Part shown: positions 6,856-14,868 of the stretch, one piece after another
Position numbering within the stretch: position 1 is the stretch's first letter
Layout: each line of letters starts with the position of its first letter
Assembly (NCBI GenBank): GCA_020216745.1
Contig: JAIWNQ010000253.1
Span: 1-18,662, forward strand
Length of the DNA: 18,662 nucleotides
Source: Candidatus Hydrogenedens sp.
GTDB lineage: Bacteria > Hydrogenedentota > Hydrogenedentia > Hydrogenedentales > Hydrogenedentaceae
Direction: 5' to 3'
Notes under the pieces: generated by a model
The model's input: the letters and a program-made list of their open reading frames with translations, nothing else
Database searches by the model: none
Told to the model about the DNA's origin: nothing
Made by a program: the position numbers and the translations under genes

Positions 6856-9800
6856 ATGAAAAAGATATTGTGTTATAAGGGTCGTGTTCTATCATTGTTA
6901 TTCCTTTTGATTATGATGTTAACAGGCATAACTGTAGCCTCAGAATTGCAGAATAAATTTGTATATTCTTTGCCTGAGGAAAAAAATTTAAGTAAATCAT
7001 TAACATTAGTTACTGTTCCATATTTAATCGGTACTGACATCTATTCAGCTTATGAAGAATTACAATTATTAGGATTCTATAATATATATTTATTTTATGA
7101 TTATTCTGATTCTGTCCCTTATGGTATTGTAATGGACCAAACACCTATAGCAGGCAGTTTAGTATGGGAGGAAGATGACATATATTTATTAGTATCATTA
7201 GGTCCATATTCTTATGAAGGTGAGGGTTATATAGAAGGTATCCCTGAAGGAGTTGTTGAAGGCTTTGTTGAAGGCATGCTGGAAGGGATACCAGAGGGGA
7301 TTATTGAAGGCTTATTTGAGGGCGAAGGAGTGGCCGAAGGTGTAACAGAAGGTGTTACGGAAGGTATTCAAGAAGGTGAAGGAGTTATTGAAGGCTTATT
7401 TGAGGGCGAAGGAGTGGTCGAAGGTGTTACAGAAGGAGAAGGTATAATAGAAGGTGTTACGGAAGGTATTCAAGAAGGTGAAGGAGTTATTGAAGGCTTA
7501 TTTGAGGGCGAAGGAGTAGTCGAAGGTGTAACAGAAGGAGAAGGTGTAACAGAAGGTGTCACGGAAGGTATTCAAGAAGGTGAAGGAGTTATTGAAGGCT
7601 TATTTGAGGGCGAAGGAATAGTAGAAGGTGAGGTGCCTGTAGAAATGCCTAATGTGATAGGTATGAATGTATATGACACGAAGATCTTATTAGAGAATAC
7701 ACTACCAAATTTTTATATTTATATAAATTATGAATGTGATGAAACAACACCTACGTGGGAAGTGAAAAACCAATGGCCAGCTGGAGGAGAGATGTATTAC
7801 AGCAACGAAACGATATATTTGACAGTATCAGCAGGTGCATGTTTAGATATGATGTACGTACCGAATGTAGTTGGTATGAGAGAGTATGAAGCATTGAATT
7901 ACATATGGTTTAATGGATTGAATGTATACCTATACTATTTATGTTCGGACGAAGTTCCTTACGATAAGGTAATTCAGCAGGAACCAGTAGGAAACAGTTA
8001 TTTGCAAATAGGAGACACAGTTAAGATAGGTATCTCAATTGGTAGCCAATGTGTTGTAGTTCCTAATATAGTTGGAAAGGACAAGAGGGATGCTATAAAT
8101 GAATTGCAATCACTTAATTTATCAATAGATGTTGATAATATTATATATGAGTGTTCAGACTACCCTGCAAACCAAGTAATTTATCAAAGTGTTGAGCCTG
8201 GCGAAAATGTTCCTTTTGACACATATATTTACATAAAGGTTTCTTCAGGACCTTGTGAGACAATAGGAATAGATAGCATTGAAAAACTTCAAAAGATAGG
8301 AAATGACCCTGCATATCCAATAAACGGGAATTATGTTTTAACATCAGATATAGATGCTACTGACACAGTTAATTGGAATGAAGGGAGAGGTTTCAAACCT
8401 ATTGGCAATGTTGATAATCCATTTACAGGAACATTTGATGGGCAGTATCATGTTATTCATGGTTTATATATCGACACATCACAATCATATAATTATGCGG
8501 GACTGTTTGCTGTTATAGGTGAAGGTGGTATTGCCGAAAATTTGATTTTAGTGGAAGCCTTTGTTAGAGGATATTACTCTATAGGTGCTATTGCAGGCGA
8601 ATTATGGACAGGAGGTAAAATTCGCAGGTGTGCAAGTGTCTATTCATACGTAGAATCAACCGATGCTATGGATTGGATAGGTGGGTTAGTCGGAGGTAGT
8701 GGTGGAATCATCAATGAATGCTATTCTTCTTCTATGGTAATAAGTTATGACGCTGAATGGGGCACAGGAGGTTTGGTTGGATATAACGTAGGTGAAGTTG
8801 AAAATAGCTGGACTGATTTTCTTGTGTCAGGGACTTACTATGTTGGCGGACTTATAGGAAAACAAATAGATGGAAAAGTAGAAAACTGTTGGAGTAATGC
8901 AAGTGTCTGGGGTGAATTGTTTTCTGGTGCTTTAATAGGTTATAAAGAGGCTGGGGATGTTATCTCATGTTATTATATAGATAATACAGGGACGCGCTTT
9001 TCTGATGGTGGAACAGGAATTACAGAGGAACAACTTTATCAGCAATCAACATTTGTAGGTTGGGATTTTGACAATGTTTGGATAATGAACCCATATCCTG
9101 ACTTGCGTTGGAAACAATCTGTTCAGGGTGAAGGCGAAGGGACTGCAGAAGGTGAAGGTGAAGTTTTAGTATCCATTCCCAATGTGGTTGGTCAATCAGA
9201 AGACCAAGCGAAGACTACTCTACAAAATCAAGGGCTATCAAATATACAGATTGTTTATCAATGCAATAATGCTGTTGCCAAAGGAAATGTCATTAGCCAG
9301 ATACCCAACGCAGACACACAAGTTACATCCCAGGCATTCATCCAATTAACAGTTTCTAATGGTCCGTGCGTTAGCACCGGTGTAATAGTTCCGGATGTGG
9401 TGGGAAGAACCGAACAACAGGCCACAGAGGTAATACAGACAGCGGAGTTAACTCTAAAAGTAGAACGTGAATATGATAATTATATTCCAGAGGGAAGTGT
9501 GATTCGTCAATCACCTGTGGCTGGTAGTGGTGTAAATAAAGGTTCAGAAGTTACAATATGGGTATCAAAGGGCCCAAGTTCCGAAGTGACTTACGTGACA
9601 GTTCCAAACGTAATAGGACAGGATGTCAATTCTGCAATAACCCAACTTCAATCAGCAGGCTTAAAGGAGCAAAGGACATTACAATATAGTGATACAGTTC
9701 CACAGAACACCGTAATGGGACAATCACCTGTAGGGGGGAGTAGTGTTTTGAGTGGAACTACTGTCGAAATACTTGTGAGTGCAGGTCCTGATCCTGCAGG

Positions 9801-11565
9801 TTCAAAATTATCACAGCCTCGCGGTTTACAGGCATTTCCTGGCGTAGACCATGTATATCTTGTTTGGGAAGCAAACACAGAATGGGATTTGACAGGGTAT
9901 CGTTTAGAACGTAGCGATAATAAGAATGGGCCATGGACAGCAGTCGCTAATGGGATAACAACAACAAATTATAAAGATAACACTGTAGATACGACCCGAG
10001 CATGGTATTACCGTTTGATAGCCCTTGGGACAGGTGGGAAAGAAAGTGCCCCGTCCGAGGTAGTTAAAGCGGAACCAGGTAAGTTAGTAGTATGGATACC
10101 GGAAATCGATTGGCTATTAGAAGACCCCAATGAGGAGATTCGTGTTCCAGTGAATATCAGCAGTGCACGAGGTTTAGAACCTTATACAATTGACATTAAA
10201 ATCATTTATGATAACAACGCTTTAGAATTGATAAAAGTAGTTAGTACCGTGGTCAGCCGAAACTTAGAAGTGTTAGTAAACAAACGGGAAAACAGTAATA
10301 CAATAGAATTCCATGCAGGTCCGAGACAGGATAATGAACAAAAAGTTCTATACGGTGAAGGCCGTCTCTTTGATATAGTCTTCAAATCAAAACTAAATAT
10401 AGCCCAGGGAGAATGTGCAAAGACGGTTGATTTGAAGATTGACAAAGCCATAATAAAAGATTCAGAATTGAAATTGATACCGATAGAACGTAAAGATGGC
10501 AAAATATCTATTTTGGAAACAAATCCAGATGAACAATGTATCACAGAACATTGCCTATTTGGAGATATTGACCCCGACGGATATGTTGGCATGGCAGATG
10601 CAGTATTGTTATTAAGAAAAATTGTTAGAAAATCTTCCATATCAAATTTAGATTGTGACTTACGAAGGGGTGATTTTAATGGAGACGGCCTTTTAGACTG
10701 TGCTGATGCCTCACTACTCTTAAGACGTCTATCTGGACTCCCAATTAATCCATCAGAAATGGGTGGTGGTAAAGCAAAAGCATTATTAGCCACTGATACA
10801 CAACGGACAGTAAAGGTAATAGGCACAAATAAACCGGATGAAAACGGTGAATATAAAGTAGGAATAGAACTGGATTCGTTAGTAGGATTTGCAGGAATGG
10901 ATATGATATTAACCTTTGACGCTGGAATTTCTTTCTCAAGTTTGAAGTTGGAGGATGTTATCAGTGAAGCCCAAGGTTACAAGAAAGAGACAGAAATAGG
11001 TGATGGTTATCTGAAAGTATCCATAAGCGGTCAAAAAGAGGTGCAAACAAAGAGTAGTGATAGAATAATACAAATTTCTTTCAAATCAACATTACCTCCA
11101 ACAGAGTCCAAAGATATAAAACTTCAAATACGTGATGTTAAAATAAAGGGTCAATTTGGAGATGATTTAAGTTGGTACGGTGACATAAAGACAGAAGATG
11201 GATTGATAAAAATTGTAGGCGTAACACCACAAGAAGGAGAGGGACCAAAGGAAGGACAAGAAGAAGGAGCGGTTGAAGGACAAAAAGAAGGAACCTCCGA
11301 AGGAGCCAAAGAAGGTATAACAGAAGGACAAAAAGAAGGAACCTCCGAAGGAGCCAAAGAAGGGTCTACTCAACAAGGTACCAATGAAGGGTCTACAGAA
11401 GGAACTACTACCAATCAACCACAAGACCAATCTCAAAGTGGTGGTTGTGGATGTGGAAAGAGTTTAGACAGAAATGCTTGGTGGAAATACCTACTTGATT
11501 TTATATTCATTGGCATTCTAACTATTTTTGTCAGTGGTATGAAAAAACAAAGAAAAAGTGGGTAA
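6856..11565 (+). CDS. Giant secreted PASTA/GLUG/FN3/dockerin surface protein with xxEG linkers
   Basis: A 1569-residue exported, probably cell-anchored protein of unknown function. Order: Sec signal peptide (1 to about 29); PASTA 1 (52-117); acidic xxEG repeat linker (120-260); PASTA 2-4 (264-329, 334-399, 401-467); a GLUG-type beta-solenoid (about 470-755; GFKPIGN, FTGTFDG and repeated GGLVG/GGLIG turns); short EG linker; PASTA 5-7 (773-838, 844-912, 915-980); FN3 (986-1075); cohesin-like beta-sandwich (1076-1222); type I dockerin (1234-1298) with loops DIDPDGYVGMAD and DFNGDGLLDCAD; a second beta-sandwich (1318-1445); a second EG linker (about 1459-1520); then GGCGCG (1529-1534), a hydrophobic helix (about 1546-1562) and basic KKQRKSG end. 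The tail resembles C-terminal sorting signals of the CTERM type. PASTA domains bind peptidoglycan in kinases, but no kinase is present here. A single strong promoter and a following hairpin make it a one-gene unit. Domain calls are by eye; the cohesin-like ones are the least certain. Confidence 0.88.
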   Translation: MKKILCYKGRVLSLLFLLIMMLTGITVASELQNKFVYSLPEEKNLSKSLTLVTVPYLIGTDIYSAYEELQLLGFYNIYLFYDYSDSVPYGIVMDQTPIAGSLVWEEDDIYLLVSLGPYSYEGEGYIEGIPEGVVEGFVEGMLEGIPEGIIEGLFEGEGVAEGVTEGVTEGIQEGEGVIEGLFEGEGVVEGVTEGEGIIEGVTEGIQEGEGVIEGLFEGEGVVEGVTEGEGVTEGVTEGIQEGEGVIEGLFEGEGIVEGEVPVEMPNVIGMNVYDTKILLENTLPNFYIYINYECDETTPTWEVKNQWPAGGEMYYSNETIYLTVSAGACLDMMYVPNVVGMREYEALNYIWFNGLNVYLYYLCSDEVPYDKVIQQEPVGNSYLQIGDTVKIGISIGSQCVVVPNIVGKDKRDAINELQSLNLSIDVDNIIYECSDYPANQVIYQSVEPGENVPFDTYIYIKVSSGPCETIGIDSIEKLQKIGNDPAYPINGNYVLTSDIDATDTVNWNEGRGFKPIGNVDNPFTGTFDGQYHVIHGLYIDTSQSYNYAGLFAVIGEGGIAENLILVEAFVRGYYSIGAIAGELWTGGKIRRCASVYSYVESTDAMDWIGGLVGGSGGIINECYSSSMVISYDAEWGTGGLVGYNVGEVENSWTDFLVSGTYYVGGLIGKQIDGKVENCWSNASVWGELFSGALIGYKEAGDVISCYYIDNTGTRFSDGGTGITEEQLYQQSTFVGWDFDNVWIMNPYPDLRWKQSVQGEGEGTAEGEGEVLVSIPNVVGQSEDQAKTTLQNQGLSNIQIVYQCNNAVAKGNVISQIPNADTQVTSQAFIQLTVSNGPCVSTGVIVPDVVGRTEQQATEVIQTAELTLKVEREYDNYIPEGSVIRQSPVAGSGVNKGSEVTIWVSKGPSSEVTYVTVPNVIGQDVNSAITQLQSAGLKEQRTLQYSDTVPQNTVMGQSPVGGSSVLSGTTVEILVSAGPDPAGSKLSQPRGLQAFPGVDHVYLVWEANTEWDLTGYRLERSDNKNGPWTAVANGITTTNYKDNTVDTTRAWYYRLIALGTGGKESAPSEVVKAEPGKLVVWIPEIDWLLEDPNEEIRVPVNISSARGLEPYTIDIKIIYDNNALELIKVVSTVVSRNLEVLVNKRENSNTIEFHAGPRQDNEQKVLYGEGRLFDIVFKSKLNIAQGECAKTVDLKIDKAIIKDSELKLIPIERKDGKISILETNPDEQCITEHCLFGDIDPDGYVGMADAVLLLRKIVRKSSISNLDCDLRRGDFNGDGLLDCADASLLLRRLSGLPINPSEMGGGKAKALLATDTQRTVKVIGTNKPDENGEYKVGIELDSLVGFAGMDMILTFDAGISFSSLKLEDVISEAQGYKKETEIGDGYLKVSISGQKEVQTKSSDRIIQISFKSTLPPTESKDIKLQIRDVKIKGQFGDDLSWYGDIKTEDGLIKIVGVTPQEGEGPKEGQEEGAVEGQKEGTSEGAKEGITEGQKEGTSEGAKEGSTQQGTNEGSTEGTTTNQPQDQSQSGGCGCGKSLDRNAWWKYLLDFIFIGILTIFVSGMKKQRKSG
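7213..7635 (+). repeat. In-frame xxEG (12-nt) repeat tract with 102-nt higher-order copies
   Basis: About 140 codons of tetrapeptide xxEG with occasional EGEG doublets. At DNA level the block encoding IEGLFEGEG recurs nearly identically with its first codon at 7300, 7384, 7486 and 7588, spacings of 84, 102 and 102 nt. Each 102-nt unit encodes 34 residues. The high DNA identity, including synonymous sites, indicates recent tandem duplication. There are no basic residues, so the encoded linker is strongly acidic and probably extended. Confidence 0.92.
11275..11363 (+). repeat. Two exact 41-nt direct repeats in the C-terminal EG linker
   Basis: Positions 11275-11315 and 11323-11363 are identical (beginning GAAGGACAAAAAGAAGGAAC), a 48-nt period encoding 16 residues. 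Unlike the N-terminal tract, this linker carries Lys (QKEG, AKEG), so it is mixed-charge. Confidence 0.9.
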
Positions 11566-11598
11566 ATCAAATTTTTAGTATAGCCAAGTCTTGTGTGA

Positions 11599-11640
11599 CT
11601 TCCCTCAGATATTATAATATGTATCTGAGGGAAGCGTTTA
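11599..11640 (+). terminator. Perfect 13-bp hairpin after the giant surface protein gene
   Basis: CTTCCCTCAGATA (11599-11611) pairs perfectly with TATCTGAGGGAAG (11622-11634) across a 10-nt loop. It lies 34 bp after the stop codon. The following CGTTTA is a poor U-tract, so it may be a weak intrinsic terminator or a 3' stabilising stem. Confidence 0.6.
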
Positions 11641-11660
11641 AAATGCACAACATCTAAATT

Positions 11661-11689
11661 TTGAATATTTTTGGACAAAAGTGTATGAT
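11661..11689 (+). promoter_or_regulatory. Candidate promoter for the esterase-TPR unit
   Basis: TTGAAT (11661-11666) and TATGAT (11684-11689) are 17 bp apart. Transcription would start near 11696, about 54 nt before the ATG at 11750 and just after the hairpin, which fits an independent transcription unit. Confidence 0.5.
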
Positions 11690-11749
11690 AACTATTTAGT
11701 TGGCGATCAGTTAAATGTCCATACATAACTTCAATTAGGAGACAAACAT

Positions 11750-13228
11750 ATGAATAACACAACCTACAAAACAAAAACTTTTTTTCTTTTGGTGCTTTGT
11801 TCTATTGTTCCTTGTTTATACTCTTTTACCTTAACACTTGATAATGGCTTAACCCATTACCAAGTATTACAAGCAGGCGTGGATGATAAAAACTTACCTG
11901 TGGAGGTGAGCGGAACTTGTTCCGGGAAAGGAACCATAGAGGTACAGGTGACTGGTATTGGTTATGTTATAATCCCCTGGAAAGCAATAGGTTCAACCGA
12001 TGGATCAGGGTGGAAAGCGGTTCTAAACGATATTCCTGTCGGGGGTCCATATCGTGTAGATTTCCAAGTAAAAAACGATGCTGGAGAGGTCACGGAGAGT
12101 ACATCAATCTTAGATATATTAGTAGGTGACTTGTGGATTATGGCAGGTCAATCAAATATGTATGGGGTAGGCAACCTTGTCGATACAGCGGAACCTCATC
12201 CTCTTGTGCATCTATACTCAATGGCGTATAAATGGCGAATCGCTAAAGACCCGCTTCATGTTTTAGCCGAATCGCCAGACCCAGTCCATTATGGACGATT
12301 GAAAGCAACAGAAGAAGAAAGACCCAAAAAAATTTACGAAGCATATACCGCTACCAAAGGAGCAGGTCTTGGTCTTCCCTTCGCATTGGAAATGGTCAGG
12401 AGAACAGGACGTCCCATCGGTTTGATTGCATCTGCTCATGGTGGCACTTCCATGACAGAATGGGACCCCTCATTGAGAGATAAGGGTGGCGAATCTTTAT
12501 ACGGCTCTATGTATAAACAAGTTCAAGCAGTAGGTGGCAAAGTTCGGGGTGTCCTTTGGTATCAGGGCGAATCAGATGCAGGTAAAGACCCGCAACCTTT
12601 GTATAAAGAGCGCATGCAAAAACTGGTAGAAGCAATCCGAAAAGACTTTGCTGACCCACAATTGCCATTTTACTATGTGCAAATTGGTAGATTCGTTAAT
12701 GAAAACCCAGACCCAACCTTCTGGAATAAATTGCAAAATGACCAATTGGAATTGGAAAAAGAGTTACAACCCGGAGGTATGGTTGCATCTATTGATTTAA
12801 GCTTAGACGATTTAATTCATGCTGGAACACAAGGACTAAAAATATTAGGCTACCGCCTTGCGAATCTTGTTGAACGAGACTTATTTAAAGGAAAAGTCGT
12901 GTCTGGACCACGTCCAGAAAAAGTAGAACGGCTAAACTCACCCTATGGTCCACAAATAAAAGTTACATTCTCAAATGTAAACGGAAAGCTTTTATCTGCA
13001 GGTCGACCATCCGGTTTTACAATTAGTTCTGCTCCCGATGCACCAAACTTACCCGTGATATATAAAATAACATTCCCCGATGATGAACCCGATGCGGTGA
13101 TTTTGTGGCTAACCAAAATGCCTGAGCAAGCGTTTTTATGGTATGGTAGAGGTTTTGACCCATACTGTAATATTATCGATGAGGCAAACATGGCAGTGCC
13201 TGTGTTTGGACCTATACAGATTCCATAA
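11750..13228 (+). CDS. Secreted sialate O-acetylesterase-like SGNH hydrolase
   Basis: A 492-residue exported esterase of the SASA (DUF303, CE6-like) group; relatives remove O-acetyl groups from sialic acids or plant polysaccharides. An N-terminal signal peptide (TFFLLVLCSIVPCLYS) ends near residue 26. A beta-sandwich (about 27-122) precedes the SGNH domain: LWIMAGQSNMYG with nucleophile Ser135, WYQGESDAG with Glu274 (the conserved block of this family), and LDDLIHAG with the Asp354/His357 pair. About 115 C-terminal residues form another beta-rich domain, a usual layout for the family. AGGAG at 11737-11741 is 8 nt ahead of the ATG. The TPR gene begins 23 bp after the stop, probably in the same transcript. 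All catalytic residues are present, so activity is expected; the true substrate (sialic acid, xylan or other acetylated glycan) cannot be told. Confidence 0.9.
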   Translation: MNNTTYKTKTFFLLVLCSIVPCLYSFTLTLDNGLTHYQVLQAGVDDKNLPVEVSGTCSGKGTIEVQVTGIGYVIIPWKAIGSTDGSGWKAVLNDIPVGGPYRVDFQVKNDAGEVTESTSILDILVGDLWIMAGQSNMYGVGNLVDTAEPHPLVHLYSMAYKWRIAKDPLHVLAESPDPVHYGRLKATEEERPKKIYEAYTATKGAGLGLPFALEMVRRTGRPIGLIASAHGGTSMTEWDPSLRDKGGESLYGSMYKQVQAVGGKVRGVLWYQGESDAGKDPQPLYKERMQKLVEAIRKDFADPQLPFYYVQIGRFVNENPDPTFWNKLQNDQLELEKELQPGGMVASIDLSLDDLIHAGTQGLKILGYRLANLVERDLFKGKVVSGPRPEKVERLNSPYGPQIKVTFSNVNGKLLSAGRPSGFTISSAPDAPNLPVIYKITFPDDEPDAVILWLTKMPEQAFLWYGRGFDPYCNIIDEANMAVPVFGPIQIP

Positions 13229-13251
13229 GAAACCATCTACTAAGGAGTAAT

Positions 13252-14628
13252 ATGAAACTACAAAACATACTTTTACTAATTTTAATACCAGTATGTGTAG
13301 TGATTGCGGTTCTTCTTCTTCATTGGAACAGTGATGTATCTCCCGAGGAGTTTGCCAAACCGAAGATAACAACCGCATCAAATAATAGCTTTAAGCAAAA
13401 TTCATCTACGACTTCAATATTGGATGAAAGCTCATCATCTTCAAAAACAGATAGTAACGATACCTCTAATACAGACAAGTCTACTACTGAAAGTGACCCT
13501 GCTCTCAACTATGATAACATCTCAGAAAATTTACGTGAGAAATCAATCGAATCAGCACTTGAAACGTTAATGAAAAATATCTCGGATAATTCCGAACAGA
13601 ACGTGTCAGGAAAAGGTGGAAAAAGTGGGAGTAGAGGAACTGGTAGTGAAACCTCAGGGGTAGCCTCCTCCTCTACCTCTTCCTCCTCCTCAACATCTTC
13701 TAAAAAAGGCAAAGGTTTGGACTATTCATTTGACAGTTCAAAGAAAAAAGACAGAACTGAAAAAATAAATCGACGTGATGATGTTGCTGATGAAAACATA
13801 ATGGGGCAAATAAAATCACTTATAACAAATGCAAATGACGCTCTTCAAAAAGGTGATTATGAAAAAGCCTCGGAACTAATCCAAAAAAGTTTAGAATTAG
13901 ACCCAACTTCCCGCGATGCATTACGTGCGATGGCAAACTTATATAAGAAAACAGGCAATATTCAAGGTGAAATTGACGCATACCGGCAATGGTCATCTAA
14001 CAATCCCAATGACCCAACGCCACACTATTTCTTAGCAGATACCTTCCGCCGTCAAGGAAATTACGACCTTGCAAATCGCGAATTAAACCAGTTTGTTCAA
14101 ATGAACGGCGATAAAGCTACAACTTATGCTATGGCTTCTGGACTATACCGCCAGATGGGTATGCAACAAGAAGAAGGACAAGCATTAGTAGGATGGATTG
14201 ATAAAGAACCAAACTCACCTGATGCACGATTAGCCATGGCAGATTACTATCGACGCAATAATGACTATAACTCAGCCATTGACCAATACCAAACGGCGAT
14301 CCAATTAGCACCAGGGAACATAGGACCATATATAGCCTTAGGAAGTTTATACAACCGTATGGGAATGTACAACGAAGCGGAGGCACAATACTCACAAGTG
14401 CTACAACTTCAACCTGATAATGCCACTGCACAACTTTTACTTGCCCAAACATACCAGCGACAAGGGGATATGAACAGTGCCATACAGATGTATCAAAACG
14501 TCATACAAACCAGTAAAGACCCCAATGTCATAAAGCAAGCACAGCATGCGATAAACCGCCTTGAACGACAACCTACTCCTGCAAATGTTCCGAGCACGCC
14601 ACCACCTAAAAAACCTCCAAAAAAATAA
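13252..14628 (+). CDS. Membrane-anchored TPR repeat protein with Ser-rich linker
   Basis: A 458-residue protein with one N-terminal hydrophobic segment (about residues 4-24) that reads as an uncleaved anchor, then a Ser/Thr/Lys-rich low-complexity region (about 30-175, with near-homopolymeric Ser around 138-152). From about 184 to 440 there are six to seven tetratricopeptide repeats, e.g. ALQKGDYEKASELIQKSLEL, YFLADTFRRQGNYDLANREL, YIALGSLYNRMGMYNEAEAQ and LLAQTYQRQGDMNSAIQMYQ. The end is a Pro/Lys tail (PPPKKPPKK). TPRs make protein-binding superhelices; no enzymatic domain is present. AAGGAGT at 13242-13247 supports the ATG. The 23-bp gap to the esterase gene indicates one operon. It might scaffold an envelope complex, but no partner is identifiable from the sequence. 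Confidence 0.88.
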   Translation: MKLQNILLLILIPVCVVIAVLLLHWNSDVSPEEFAKPKITTASNNSFKQNSSTTSILDESSSSSKTDSNDTSNTDKSTTESDPALNYDNISENLREKSIESALETLMKNISDNSEQNVSGKGGKSGSRGTGSETSGVASSSTSSSSSTSSKKGKGLDYSFDSSKKKDRTEKINRRDDVADENIMGQIKSLITNANDALQKGDYEKASELIQKSLELDPTSRDALRAMANLYKKTGNIQGEIDAYRQWSSNNPNDPTPHYFLADTFRRQGNYDLANRELNQFVQMNGDKATTYAMASGLYRQMGMQQEEGQALVGWIDKEPNSPDARLAMADYYRRNNDYNSAIDQYQTAIQLAPGNIGPYIALGSLYNRMGMYNEAEAQYSQVLQLQPDNATAQLLLAQTYQRQGDMNSAIQMYQNVIQTSKDPNVIKQAQHAINRLERQPTPANVPSTPPPKKPPKK

Positions 14629-14671
14629 CAAACACAAACTTACTAAAAACACCTACATCACACTTTACTAC

Positions 14672-14692
14672 TAAGTTCATTACTTACTTTTT
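14672..14692 (+). terminator. Weak hairpin plus T-run after the TPR gene
   Basis: TAAGT (14672-14676) and ACTTA (14682-14686) could form a 5-bp stem with a 5-nt loop, followed by CTTTTT. It is 44 bp after the TPR stop. The stem is short and AT-rich, so this is a tentative terminator. Confidence 0.3.
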
Positions 14693-14771
14693 GAATATTT
14701 AAAATTACGCCAAACAAAATATCTATCATTAAATTATTATTTACGTTCTGTCATCTTGCATTTGTTAGATA

Positions 14772-14777
14772 TATAAT
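14772..14777 (+). promoter_or_regulatory. Candidate -10 (TATAAT) ahead of the metallo-hydrolase gene
   Basis: A perfect TATAAT with no good -35 at 16-18 bp; the best there is CTGTCA at 14748-14753 (18 bp). The lack of a good -35 together with the repeated heptamers just downstream (14780-14814) could mean regulated expression. Confidence 0.35.
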
Positions 14778-14779
14778 AC

Positions 14780-14814
14780 ATCCTAAATTATTTATCCTAA
14801 TGTATACATCCTAA
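14780..14814 (+). repeat. Three ATCCTAA heptamers at exact 14-bp spacing
   Basis: ATCCTAA occurs at 14780-14786, 14794-14800 and 14808-14814; the first and third extend to ACATCCTAA. ATCCTAT at 14842-14848 is a near match out of phase. They lie between the TATAAT and the ribosome site of the downstream gene. Regular direct repeats of this kind could be binding sites for a repressor or activator, but the binder is unknown. Confidence 0.5.
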
Positions 14815-14868
14815 CATCAACTATTTAATGAGATGTGTCCCATCCTATATAAAGAAAAGGAGTTAAAC

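Noticed and set aside
7300..7635. Regular DNA repeats resembling a CRISPR or minisatellite array
   Set aside because: The repeats keep the reading frame of a long gene, units adjoin without unique spacers, and they encode xxEG linker residues.
10206..10826. 206-codon open frame on the minus strand
   Set aside because: It is antisense to the cohesin-like and dockerin regions of the giant protein, which have clear domain motifs, and has no ribosome site or recognisable domain.
6856..11565. Reading the PASTA protein as part of a serine/threonine kinase system
   Set aside because: There is no kinase domain or kinase gene in the window; the protein has a signal peptide and a C-terminal anchor, so PASTA domains here are part of a surface protein.
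11433..11774. 113-codon minus-strand frame spanning the gap after the first giant protein
   Set aside because: It overlaps the C-terminal tail, the hairpin, the promoter and the start of the esterase gene, with no domain or ribosome site to support it.
14833..14868. Upstream ATG for the metallo-hydrolase
   Set aside because: AAGGAG at 14857-14862 falls inside this extension and serves the ATG at 14869, where family similarity begins.
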